Shown here in pieces: positions 1 to 6,047 of a stretch of 7,115 nucleotides of DNA. Position 1 is the first letter of the stretch. The number at the start of each line of letters is the position of its first letter. The notes under the pieces are model-generated. The model was not told the origin of the DNA. It did not search any database and saw only the letters and a list, made by a program, of their open reading frames with translations. The translations under genes were made by a program, and so were the position numbers. The DNA comes from Holosporaceae bacterium. GTDB lineage: Bacteria > Pseudomonadota > Alphaproteobacteria > UBA3830. The DNA lies in the NCBI GenBank assembly GCA_031269645.1, contig JAISYW010000093.1:1-7115 (forward strand), read 5' to 3'.

Positions 1-1071
1 GGTCAGGTGACGACTTATCCGCTTAGATCAAAATATCAATTTATCGTTGAGCAATTCGAGTTAGCTGGCGTAGGCGAATTGCTGAAATTGTTGGAAGAGC
101 GCAAAAAAAAATTAGCTGCAGAAGGATTGTTTGATCAGTCAAAGAAGAAGTCCATTCCAAAGATTCCTAAATTAATAGGCTTAATAACGTCTCCGACAGG
201 AGCTGTGATAAAAGATATGCTCCATAGAATTCGTCAGCGCTTTCCACGAGAGGTTTTGTTATGGCCAGTATTGGTGCAAGGTCTGGACGCTGGAAGGCAA
301 ATTGCGGAAGCAATCGCAGGGATGAACTCTCTCTCAGCTGATAATAGACCAGATCTATTAATAATTGCCCGCGGAGGCGGAAGTTTTGAAGATTTAATGC
401 CTTTTAATGAAGAAAATCTTGTTCGCGCCGTGGTGGCAAGTCAGATTCCAATTATTTCCGCCGTTGGTCACGAGACGGATACGACTTTAGTAGATTACGC
501 CGCAGATTTGCGAGCTCCCACTCCTACTGCAGCAGCGGAATTCGCAGTTCCAGAAAAAATTAGATTGCAGGCTGAAATAAATAGGCTTTTTTCTCAGTTT
601 AGTATTGTTATTTCAAACGATTTGGAAAAGAAAAAATTATTTTTACAATCAAATAAAATATTAAATATCAAAGGAGTACTTTCAGAAAGAATCCAAAAAG
701 TAGATTATGTTTCCGAAAAAACCGTTGCCGCAATAAAAAATTATATATCCAATAAAAATATAGCATTAGCAAAAATCTCGCTTTCAAGACCGCTAATAAA
801 AGAAAATCTGGATGAAACGTTTCAAAAAATTCGTTTTTTATTCACTAATAAAATTGAGAATATAAAAAACTTTCTTGCGATTATGGCTAATGCCTTGGAA
901 TCCAATTCCTATGCTAACATTTTGAGAAAAGGGTTTGCTTTCGTGGAATCTCAAAAATCCATTCCGATTACGTCTGTAAGACAAGCTGAAAAGGAATATT
1001 ATTTTGATCTTGTATTCTCCGATGGCAGATTGAAAGTATGTAAAAAACCTACTCAGGTGGATTTATTTTAA
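1..1071 (+). CDS. xseA: Exodeoxyribonuclease VII large subunit, 5'-truncated by window edge
   Basis: Large, catalytic subunit of exonuclease VII, which with XseB degrades single-stranded DNA to oligonucleotides in the cytoplasm during repair and recombination. The frame is open from base 1 (G-Q-V...), so the GTG at base 7 is an internal codon and the real start lies upstream. Aligned from memory to E. coli XseA (456 aa), about 85 N-terminal residues, most of the OB fold, are missing. The catalytic residues known from E. coli (D155, R205, H238, D241) are all present: D in GAVIKDML, R in [12 protein letters not shown], and H and D in [10 protein letters not shown]. The family motifs AAEGLFD, ITSPTGA and [12 protein letters not shown] are also intact. 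A long Lys/Asn-rich helical region follows, then the C-terminal LRKGFAFV segment. The last residues, QVDLF, resemble a sliding-clamp-binding motif. The following genes are viral and unrelated. Identification is firm. Confidence 0.97.
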   Translation, partial: GQVTTYPLRSKYQFIVEQFELAGVGELLKLLEERKKKLAAEGLFDQSKKKSIPKIPKLIGLITSPTGAVIKDMLHRIRQRFPREVLLWPVLVQGLDAGRQIAEAIAGMNSLSADNRPDLLIIARGGGSFEDLMPFNEENLVRAVVASQIPIISAVGHETDTTLVDYAADLRAPTPTAAAEFAVPEKIRLQAEINRLFSQFSIVISNDLEKKKLFLQSNKILNIKGVLSERIQKVDYVSEKTVAAIKNYISNKNIALAKISLSRPLIKENLDETFQKIRFLFTNKIENIKNFLAIMANALESNSYANILRKGFAFVESQKSIPITSVRQAEKEYYFDLVFSDGRLKVCKKPTQVDLF

Positions 1072-1101
1072 AAATATCTTATCATTTTTAAGGTATTTTT
1101 T
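1070..1101 (+). terminator. Hairpin terminator overlapping the xseA stop
   Basis: Arms AAAAATATCTT (1070-1080) and AAGGTATTTTT (1090-1100) pair over 11 positions with one G-T wobble, around a 9-nt loop, and the 3' arm ends in a run of T. Only two or three pairs are GC, so the stem is weak. Position and U-rich end fit a Rho-independent terminator that would separate xseA from the viral genes. It is A-rich on one side and T-rich on the other, so it could act on both strands. Confidence 0.55.
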
Positions 1102-1143
1102 ACGACTAATACATTGAAATATAAAGTAATTTAAAATCTCTGC

Positions 1144-1175
1144 TTGCATTTTTTTTAAAAATGTATGAATATAAT
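1144..1175 (+). promoter_or_regulatory. Putative promoter for the head module
   Basis: A perfect -10 hexamer TATAAT lies at 1170-1175, about 45 nt before the portal start. The best -35-like hexamer is TTGCAT at 1144-1149, but the spacer is 20 nt, longer than ideal. A TG two bases upstream of the -10 (1166-1167) is close to, but not exactly, an extended -10. It lies downstream of the xseA terminator and is the only good promoter candidate before the portal gene. Confidence 0.45.
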
Positions 1176-1194
1176 CGTATCCGATAACGATAAT
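1171..1194. promoter_or_regulatory. Inverted repeat over the -10 box, possible operator
   Basis: ATAATCGT (1171-1178) and ACGATAAT (1187-1194) form an inverted repeat with 7 of 8 positions matching around an 8-nt centre. The left arm covers most of the TATAAT box and the right arm covers the expected transcription start. A repressor dimer bound here would block the promoter. No regulator gene is present in the window, so this is inference from position and symmetry. Confidence 0.35.
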
Positions 1195-1210
1195 CCAAAA
1201 AATATTACAT

Positions 1211-1215
1211 GGAGG
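1211..1215 (+). promoter_or_regulatory. Shine-Dalgarno site that sets the portal start
   Basis: GGAGG at 1211-1215 is followed by a 5-nt spacer and GTG at 1221. The upstream in-frame ATG at 1209 overlaps this site and has only A/T-rich sequence without an SD before it. This favours initiation at GTG 1221. Confidence 0.6.
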
Positions 1216-1220
1216 CAGAT

Positions 1221-2333
1221 GTGCTTAATTTGCTAAAGCATTTTAACGCCAAAAAAGAAGACTGTTTCTTTGCTTATCAAGGAATCAGCAGTCCCCAATG
1301 GACACCGTACAGGTATGAGGCTCTTTCGGAAGAAGGATTTCAAAAAAACGTATTTGCTTTTAGAGCAATTAATTTAATTTCAAAGAGTATTTCTTCCATT
1401 CCGGCGGCCATAAGGAATTGCGATAATTTAACTGAAAATGATTTTTTAAATAAGATACTAAAAAGACCAAACGAATTTCAAACAAGAAATTCGTTTTTCG
1501 AACATGTGGTAAATTATTTGCTAATCTCCGGTAATACTTTTGTATACTGTGATAATGAATATAACCTGCGTTGTCTACGTACTGATCGCGTGCAAATTGT
1601 ACCAAATCAATCTAAAACTGCGGTCAAATCGTACGCGTATTGCGTAGACGCTTCTAAGCTTTCTATAGAGAAAGAAAACATTTTACACTTGAAATTATTT
1701 AATCCGTTAAATGATTGGTATGGATTTAGTCCATTGCAAGCGGCTTTTCGGGCTATTGATCAATATAACGAGATGTCGAATCACAATTTAGCTATTTTGC
1801 AAAATGGTGGTCGCCCATCTGGTTGTTTGATGGTGAAAAATACGGAAAATTTAACAGAAGAACAACGTAGGCAATTAAGGTCGGATATTCAAGAAGCTTA
1901 TTCTGGAGCATTAAACGCCGGAAAGGTTATGATACTTGAGGGCGGCTTAGAATGGCAAGAAATGGGGTTATCTCCAAAAGATCTTGATTTCGACGCGGGC
2001 AAAAATATAACTGCGCGCGAAATAGCTCAAGCATTTGGAGTGCCCCCTATTCTTATGGGAATTCAAGGAGATTCTGCTTTCGCCAACTATAAAGAAGCGC
2101 GTCTACATTTTTGGGAGGATACTGTATTACCTCTTGCCGAATTTATTCGTCTTGAGTTTAGCAGTTGGTTATCTAGTAAATTCGGAAAGCAAGTAGAGAT
2201 GACTTTTGATTTAGAAGGAGTACATGCCATTATGTCTCGTCGCGAAAGTCTCTGGAATAAAATATCAAACGCGGATTTCCTAACAATCGATGAAAAAAGA
2301 GAAATCTTAGGATATCCACCAATGAAAGGATAA
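1221..2333 (+). CDS. HK97-family phage/GTA portal protein
   Basis: Portal protein: the dodecameric ring at one capsid vertex through which DNA enters and leaves, and the platform for neck assembly. It is 370 aa from GTG 1221 (374 from the ATG at 1209), about normal for the compact alphaproteobacterial portals. Family signatures in order: QTRNSFFEHVVNYLLISGN (about 87-105), LFNPLNDWYGFSPLQAA (about 159-175), LEGGLEWQEMGLSPKDLDF (about 239-257) and AFGVPPILMGIQGDSAF (about 271-287). Near the end a DEKREILGYPP stretch resembles the end of the GTA g3 portal. From memory, SPKDxDF, the AFGVPPxLxGIxGD block and the closing DEKR-GY motif are those of the Rhodobacter GTA-type portal lineage. The frame is uninterrupted. 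The gene preceding it should be a terminase but is xseA. The stop lies 4 nt before the protease start, so the two genes are co-transcribed. Confidence 0.93.
   Translation: MLNLLKHFNAKKEDCFFAYQGISSPQWTPYRYEALSEEGFQKNVFAFRAINLISKSISSIPAAIRNCDNLTENDFLNKILKRPNEFQTRNSFFEHVVNYLLISGNTFVYCDNEYNLRCLRTDRVQIVPNQSKTAVKSYAYCVDASKLSIEKENILHLKLFNPLNDWYGFSPLQAAFRAIDQYNEMSNHNLAILQNGGRPSGCLMVKNTENLTEEQRRQLRSDIQEAYSGALNAGKVMILEGGLEWQEMGLSPKDLDFDAGKNITAREIAQAFGVPPILMGIQGDSAFANYKEARLHFWEDTVLPLAEFIRLEFSSWLSSKFGKQVEMTFDLEGVHAIMSRRESLWNKISNADFLTIDEKREILGYPPMKG
1469..1496 (+). repeat. Perfect 11-bp inverted repeat inside the portal gene
   Basis: AAACGAATTTC (1469-1479) and GAAATTCGTTT (1486-1496) are exact reverse complements separated by AAACAA. 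The RNA hairpin would be followed by TTCG. It lies about 250 nt into the portal frame, in the segment encoding the family-conserved RPNEFQTRNSFF, so it may be a by-product of codon choice. Confidence 0.6.
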
Positions 2334-2337
2334 AAGT

Positions 2338-2880
2338 ATGGAATTTTTAACGCCGCATTTGCATTTTAAATCAATGAACGACGATGGAGAAATTTCTGGA
2401 TACGCGAGCGTATTCGATATAGTGGATGGTTATCACGACATAGTTGTGAAAGGATCCTTTAGCAGAGCGACAACTGTTTTTGCAAATGGCAAAAAACCTA
2501 AATTGCTTTGGCAACATGATATAAATTTTCCGATTGGAGTTGTTGACGTTATGCGAGAGGACGATTACGGGTTGTTTATTAAATGTCGTCTTCTTTTGGA
2601 GCTTCCAAAAGCAAAGGAAGTGTATTATTTATTGAAAAATAAGGCAATTGATGGATTTTCCATTGGTTATAGAATAAAAGACAGCTATTTTAGTGACAAT
2701 AAGCGATATCTAACAGATATCGACCTACTGGAAATATCAATCGTAACTTTTCCAGCCTGTCCATCTGCTACGGTGGAAGATATAAAAGCATACAACGATA
2801 TTTTGCGGAGTATCAAGGATATATCATATAGAATAAGGGAAAAAATAAATGAGCAAAGGTATACAAGCAGCAATTTCTGA
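2338..2880 (+). CDS. HK97-family prohead protease (peptidase S78)
   Basis: Serine protease that is packaged inside the procapsid and cleaves the N-terminal delta domain of the capsid protein during head maturation. It is 180 aa, close to the usual 170-220. Visible features: SGYASVFDIVD (about 20-30) at the start of the fold, LLWQHD with the probable catalytic His60, IDGFSIGY with the probable nucleophile Ser108, and LLEISIVTFPACPSA (about 130-144), the conserved third motif. ATG 2338 has AAAGGA 7 nt upstream, overlapping the end of the portal gene. The last 32 nt overlap the capsid gene in another frame. RcGTA g4 and HK97 gp4 occupy the same place in their clusters. All expected catalytic residues are present, so the enzyme looks active. 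Confidence 0.92.
   Translation: MEFLTPHLHFKSMNDDGEISGYASVFDIVDGYHDIVVKGSFSRATTVFANGKKPKLLWQHDINFPIGVVDVMREDDYGLFIKCRLLLELPKAKEVYYLLKNKAIDGFSIGYRIKDSYFSDNKRYLTDIDLLEISIVTFPACPSATVEDIKAYNDILRSIKDISYRIREKINEQRYTSSNF
2704..2722 (+). repeat. Perfect 8-bp inverted repeat inside the protease gene
   Basis: CGATATCT (2704-2711) and AGATATCG (2715-2722) are exact reverse complements around the 3-nt loop AAC. The hairpin lies within coding sequence between the catalytic-Ser motif and the LLEISIVTFPA motif. No T-run follows it. A role is not evident. Confidence 0.5.
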
Positions 2881-3976
2881 ATTGAACGAAAACATTAATG
2901 ATTTCGTTAAATGTAATGAAAATAAGTACGAGGAAATGAAAATGAATTTAGAGAAACCTGACAACAGGATTCCATTATCAAAGAATTTGAATGGAGACGC
3001 ATATAAAAAAACGAATTTTTCGGATTATATTCGCAATGGATGCGAACATTTTTTAAAAAAATCTTTAAGCGATAAAAACGGAGAAAGCGGCGGATATCTT
3101 GTTCCAAAAGAAACCTCCGTAAAAATAGACGAAAGATTAAAGTTTCTGTCGCCTATGAGGGCAATTTCTCATATAATAACGATATCAACGAACTCCATTG
3201 AAATGCTTGTGGATTCCAAAAAGCCGAATGCCGGTTGGGCGACAAGCGCAGATGAAAATAGAAATGAAACAGACTCTCCAGAAATTAAAAAAATCAAGAT
3301 TCCAGTTCATGAGATTTTCGCAAAACCGAAGGTTAGCCAAAGACTTTTAGACGATTCACAAATTGATATCGAAGAATGGTTAATTAAAAAAATTGCAGAA
3401 AAAATCGCCGCTTTAGAAAACAACGCATTTGTGAACGGCGACGGTAAGGATAAACCGCTTGGTTTCTTAAAATGCGAATCGGAGGATGCAGAAAAAAGAG
3501 ATTTTGGAAAACTGCAGCATTTTTACACGGGAGCAATAGGCGCTTTTAAAGATAACGACACTACTGTTAACGTTTTGATAGATATGGTTTGTTCTTTAAG
3601 GCCAATATACGTGAAAAATGCGAAATGGATCATGTCCAGATCCGTTCTCGCCGAAATCAGGAAACTAAAAAATAAGGACGACGCCTATTTATGGCAGCCC
3701 GCGTTATCCGAAGCAAGTCCTTCAATGTTACTGGGGTATCCGGTAATCATAGATGACGACATGCCAACTTTAACGCAAGAAATGAAATCCATATCTGTCG
3801 CATTTGGGGATTTTTACTCTGGATATCAAATAGTTGATAGACAAGGTCTAAAAATCTTGCGAGATCCGTATACATCTAAACCGTTTGTGGAATTTTATGC
3901 AACAAAACGCGTTGGAGGAAGAGTTGTAGATTTTGATGCAATTAAGCTATTGAAATTTGCTGAAAAACAGTTGTAA
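2849..3976 (+). CDS. HK97-family major capsid protein
   Basis: Major head protein that forms the icosahedral shell around packaged DNA. It is 375 aa. Residues 1 to about 75 form a charged, mostly helical N-terminus (delta domain, normally removed by the protease). The HK97 fold then begins at ESGGYLVPKET (about 79-89). Further signatures: LSPMRAISHI (100-109), NNAFVNGDGKDKPLGFL (191-207), the LLGYPVIIDDDMP block (294-306), FGDFYSGYQIVDRQGLKILR (319-338) and YATKRVGGRVVDFDAIKLL (350-368). From memory, the TTKRVGGG-D-DAIK ending is typical of alphaproteobacterial GTA and related phage capsids. AAGGGA sits 8 nt before ATG 2849. The start overlaps the protease gene by 32 nt, which suggests translational coupling. 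The delta domain looks shorter than the roughly 100 residues in HK97 gp5. Confidence 0.95.
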   Translation: MSKGIQAAISELNENINDFVKCNENKYEEMKMNLEKPDNRIPLSKNLNGDAYKKTNFSDYIRNGCEHFLKKSLSDKNGESGGYLVPKETSVKIDERLKFLSPMRAISHIITISTNSIEMLVDSKKPNAGWATSADENRNETDSPEIKKIKIPVHEIFAKPKVSQRLLDDSQIDIEEWLIKKIAEKIAALENNAFVNGDGKDKPLGFLKCESEDAEKRDFGKLQHFYTGAIGAFKDNDTTVNVLIDMVCSLRPIYVKNAKWIMSRSVLAEIRKLKNKDDAYLWQPALSEASPSMLLGYPVIIDDDMPTLTQEMKSISVAFGDFYSGYQIVDRQGLKILRDPYTSKPFVEFYATKRVGGRVVDFDAIKLLKFAEKQL

Positions 3977-3983
3977 AGTTGGG

Positions 3984-3989
3984 AAAGGG
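3984..3989 (+). promoter_or_regulatory. Shine-Dalgarno site that sets the connector start
   Basis: AAAGGG at 3984-3989 ends 7 nt before ATG 3997. An in-frame TTG at 3979 lies upstream of this site and has no SD of its own, so ATG 3997 is preferred. The protein then begins MQLVLIKEP, as head-tail connectors of this family usually begin close to this motif. Confidence 0.7.
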
Positions 3990-3996
3990 TGAAATT

Positions 3997-4593
3997 ATGC
4001 AGTTGGTTCTAATCAAAGAGCCGGAAAGCGAGATCATAACTTTGGAAGAAGCTAAGGAATATCTTAGAATAGACCACGATTTTGATAACGCTTTAATTTC
4101 AAATTTAATAAAAACAACGCGTGAAACTATGGAGTCCATTATTCAGAAATCAGTTTTACGACAAACGTGGGAATATATCTTGGATAATGATTCCGTTCGC
4201 AGGTTTGACCCCGATAGTTATGATCACCCAAGTATTTTTTGCGATATAACTAGAATCCCGCTGCCTAAATCTCCGGTTATAAGAGTCATAAGCGTTTTTA
4301 TAAACGAATATAAATTGGAAGAACGCTGTTATTCTCCTACGGAAGCAATTGGTAGGTCTTATTTATGTATTAATAGCGATAAATTTCTTGAATATAAGGA
4401 AGCTTGCATAAAAATCACATATGAATCCGGAATTTCCGAAAAACTAGAAAAAGTTCCTTATCAATTGAAATTAGCCAATTTAATGCTTTTGGCGAACGCT
4501 TATCAGGATAGATTCTCTCCTAAACAGGAGGGAATTGTTTCTCCTGGCGTAAAGCAGTTATTGAGTCCTTTTATAAATCTAAGAATTGCTTAA
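3997..4593 (+). CDS. Head-tail connector (HK97 gp6-like / phiE125 gp8 family)
   Basis: Connector (adaptor) protein that forms a ring beneath the portal after DNA packaging and starts the neck. It is 198 aa, about the usual ~190-200 for the phiE125 gp8-type family (TIGR02215), to which RcGTA g6 belongs. Visible features: the N-terminal helical pair ITLEEAKEYLRIDHDFDNAL (14-33), the TRETMESIIQKSVLRQTWEY helix (41-60), IPLPKSPVIRVISV (87-100), an IKITYESGI beta segment (138-146) and the C-terminal helix VPYQLKLANLMLLANAYQDR (153-172). It ends in GVKQLLSPF, like the family's 'LL.PYR' tail. It begins 20 nt after the capsid stop and ends 6 nt before the head closure gene. Identification is by motif pattern and gene order. 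Confidence 0.85.
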   Translation: MQLVLIKEPESEIITLEEAKEYLRIDHDFDNALISNLIKTTRETMESIIQKSVLRQTWEYILDNDSVRRFDPDSYDHPSIFCDITRIPLPKSPVIRVISVFINEYKLEERCYSPTEAIGRSYLCINSDKFLEYKEACIKITYESGISEKLEKVPYQLKLANLMLLANAYQDRFSPKQEGIVSPGVKQLLSPFINLRIA

Positions 4594-4599
4594 AAAATC

Positions 4600-4890
4600 A
4601 TGTTCAACAATTTGTTCAACACAAAAATAAAAATAGAAACTATTGAAAAAAAATTATCAAACGATAATTTATGGATTTTGGAATACAAATTATGGAAAGA
4701 AGTATGGGCGTCCATTACTATCAAGGATATTTCTTCAAGACGTGCATTATATCTTTTTGTAATACGATGGAAGCGCGATTTTCCAACTGATTTTCGAGTA
4801 GTTATTAAGGATAAAATTTTCACTCCAACTCAATTTCCTGTTGTGGAGCCTGCCAAGGATTTGCTCATGTTCCACGCAACTCTTAAGTAA
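4600..4890 (+). CDS. Head closure / head-tail adaptor protein (SPP1 gp16-like)
   Basis: Probable stopper or head-closure protein (phage head-tail joining family, PF05521), equivalent by position to RcGTA g7. It seals the connector and accepts the tail. It is 96 aa, slightly short for a family of about 100-115. The family pattern is visible: KIKIETIEKK near the start, then LWKEVWASI (about 31-39), a beta-rich centre with FVIRWKRDFPTDFRVVIKD (about 53-71), and a short hydrophobic C-terminal strand ending FHATLK. ATG 4600 has no recognisable SD (TAAAAAATC precedes it), so translation probably depends on reinitiation by ribosomes finishing the connector gene 6 nt upstream. The sequence is divergent; gene order carries much of the call. 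Confidence 0.75.
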   Translation: MFNNLFNTKIKIETIEKKLSNDNLWILEYKLWKEVWASITIKDISSRRALYLFVIRWKRDFPTDFRVVIKDKIFTPTQFPVVEPAKDLLMFHATLK

Positions 4891-4907
4891 TTGTTAATTA
4901 ACTACTT
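4885..4907. repeat. Palindromic sequence after the head closure gene
   Basis: A perfect 10-bp palindrome GTTAATTAAC (4893-4902) is framed by the inverted pair AAGTA (4885-4889) and TACTT (4903-4907). It straddles the stop codon of the head closure gene. It is nearly all A/T and could be a protein-binding dyad or a weak transcript-end hairpin; nothing in the sequence decides which. Confidence 0.3.
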
Positions 4908-4924
4908 TCGAGTCTTTTGTTAAA

Positions 4925-4958
4925 TTTTTAAGAATATTACTTTTTAAGAGTTTATAAT
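4925..4958 (+). promoter_or_regulatory. Possible internal promoter with 9-bp direct repeats
   Basis: In the 139-nt gap before the DUF3168 gene, TTTTTAAGA occurs twice (4925-4933 and 4941-4949), 16 bp apart, and is followed by a perfect TATAAT at 4953-4958. No good -35 hexamer lies 16-18 nt upstream of the TATAAT, so an activator-dependent promoter is one reading. In such AT-rich DNA the box could be chance. Confidence 0.3.
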
Positions 4959-5029
4959 TAATAAAAGCGGATCAATTTTCCTAAAAAATAACCTTAATAA
5001 AAGATAATTTCAAATAAAAGGAAGATAAA

Positions 5030-5410
5030 ATGTTACCGTGGGATTTTGGTATTATTAATGCCATAAAACAAGAATTAAAAGTTGCAGTTTTCCCTTCAAC
5101 TCCGCCGGAGGAACAAAGAAAAACTCCGTATCTCGTTTTTGAATTAAAAAACATTTCACAGGGGAAAAATTTAGCGTCTAGGGTGGAATTTTTCATCACA
5201 ATTGTAGACGATCAAGAAATAACCGGATCCAGTTTTGAAATATTGAGATCTATTAATAAAATTATCAGCAAAGAGTTAACCTTGTTACAGGAAAAGTTTG
5301 TTATCGGAACAGCAAAAGTAAAAATAGAATCAGTTACGAGCAAAGAAAATTATCTTCTTCTGAGGTTAATAGCGATACTGCAGCTAAAAGCTATTTATGA
5401 AGACAAATAA
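5030..5410 (+). CDS. DUF3168-like protein, probable tail terminator
   Basis: Small neck/tail protein, probably the tail terminator that caps the tail tube and joins it to the head, equivalent by position to RcGTA g8 (DUF3168 family, PF11367). It is 126 aa, which is normal for the family. An N-terminal helix (FGIINAIKQELK) is followed by a Pro-rich segment with TPYLVFELKNI (about 32-42). A RVEFFITIVDD strand (about 51-61), a long helix (about 67-85) and a final beta pair ending LRLIAILQLKAIYE follow. ATG 5030 has AAGGA 7 nt upstream, a better site than the preceding gene has. The 139-nt gap before it is the only sizeable break in the block. Sequence support is moderate and the order supports it; a generic 'tail completion protein' is the fallback. 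Confidence 0.6.
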   Translation: MLPWDFGIINAIKQELKVAVFPSTPPEEQRKTPYLVFELKNISQGKNLASRVEFFITIVDDQEITGSSFEILRSINKIISKELTLLQEKFVIGTAKVKIESVTSKENYLLLRLIAILQLKAIYEDK

Positions 5411-5426
5411 TTTGGGAAATATAAAT

Positions 5427-5537
5427 ATGAAAAATTTTAAATCGGAAAACGAGCAAGGTTCGGCGGATGATCTCGCTGAATATTTGGAGCGTCTATCAAG
5501 GACCATGCCAACAACCACACCAGAATGGATGAATTAA
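5427..5537 (+). CDS. Small ORF, 36 aa, unknown
   Basis: ATG 5427 to TAA 5537 encodes 36 residues: a basic/acidic start (MKNFKSENEQGSADD), an amphipathic stretch LAEYLERLSRTM, and an ending PTTTPEWMN. A GGGA 9 nt upstream could be a weak SD. It starts 16 nt after the DUF3168 stop, and its TAA directly abuts the ATG of the next gene, the kind of junction expected for a translated coupling ORF. I do not recognise a family. It could be a leader that delivers ribosomes to the next gene, a small structural or chaperone protein, or a fragment of a lost gene. It occupies the position where a major tail protein (g9) would follow in a GTA cluster but is far too short for one. Confidence 0.5.
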   Translation: MKNFKSENEQGSADDLAEYLERLSRTMPTTTPEWMN

Positions 5538-6047
5538 ATGAACGAAACAAATTTGATGTTAGGAGTTGCCGGATTGCCACCCGAAAGTGCGAGAAATTGC
5601 GTCCAAGAATTGACTCCTATTCCAAATGGAGAATTTAAAAAATCAATAAATGGAGATTTATTATTTTTAGAGACATCAGAGCGCAAACGCTATAAAAGCA
5701 TTATTACATGTAAAGATGTTAATTCTCCTCTGGCAGACGGAATTTGGGTCGGTTCGCAAATTATGGTTGGATGCATTCAAAATTTATGGCAAGCAATTAA
5801 CCCTGGCGAAATGAAGATTAGATTAATTCGGCCCGCCGTAAAAGAATCCATCTGTGCCGTAAATAATTTCGGAGATCCAATTAAATTTAAACAGACCGAT
5901 AATGAAGTTGAGCTTTATAACGCATGCGAAGAAAAGATCTTTGTGTGTTTTCGACCTTGGCTCGCCATGCGCGTCATAGATTTCTCGCTGGAAACAGACG
6001 AATGGGGAATGTCTGGAGGCTGGAAGCTGATTTTGGAAGAAGTGTGA
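5538..6047 (+). CDS. Phage-type protein of unknown function, 169 aa
   Basis: The protein has no signal peptide and no membrane segment. Motifs in order: GLPPESARNCVQELTPI near the start (about 12-28), a KKSINGDLLFL strand (about 34-44), RKRYKSIITCKDVNSPLADG (about 49-68), IWVGSQIMVGCIQNLW (about 69-84), and a C-terminal FRPWLAMRVIDF segment followed by TDEWGMSGGWKLILEEV. From memory, unchecked, alphaproteobacterial prophages carry proteins of similar size with the same layout ('RRTINGxLxDL...RKYxSTI...DGxWPG...VxCxxEL...RPxLTM...TDEYGxxxGWxLxLEEV'), near tail genes and without an assigned role. A virion or tail-associated role is therefore plausible but inferred. Its ATG abuts the stop of the 36-aa ORF. 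It is the last gene of the viral block. Confidence 0.7.
   Translation: MNETNLMLGVAGLPPESARNCVQELTPIPNGEFKKSINGDLLFLETSERKRYKSIITCKDVNSPLADGIWVGSQIMVGCIQNLWQAINPGEMKIRLIRPAVKESICAVNNFGDPIKFKQTDNEVELYNACEEKIFVCFRPWLAMRVIDFSLETDEWGMSGGWKLILEEV

Noticed and set aside
7..9. GTG at base 7 as the start of xseA
   Set aside because: The frame is open to base 1 and the residues before it (G-Q) fit the family; the OB-fold N-terminus is missing, so the gene continues upstream of the window.
1369..1605. Minus-strand frame of 78 codons inside the portal gene
   Set aside because: Shadow of a well-supported gene; no SD and no recognisable protein.
3979..3981. TTG at 3979 as start of the connector gene
   Set aside because: The SD at 3984-3989 lies downstream of it and is correctly spaced for ATG 3997.
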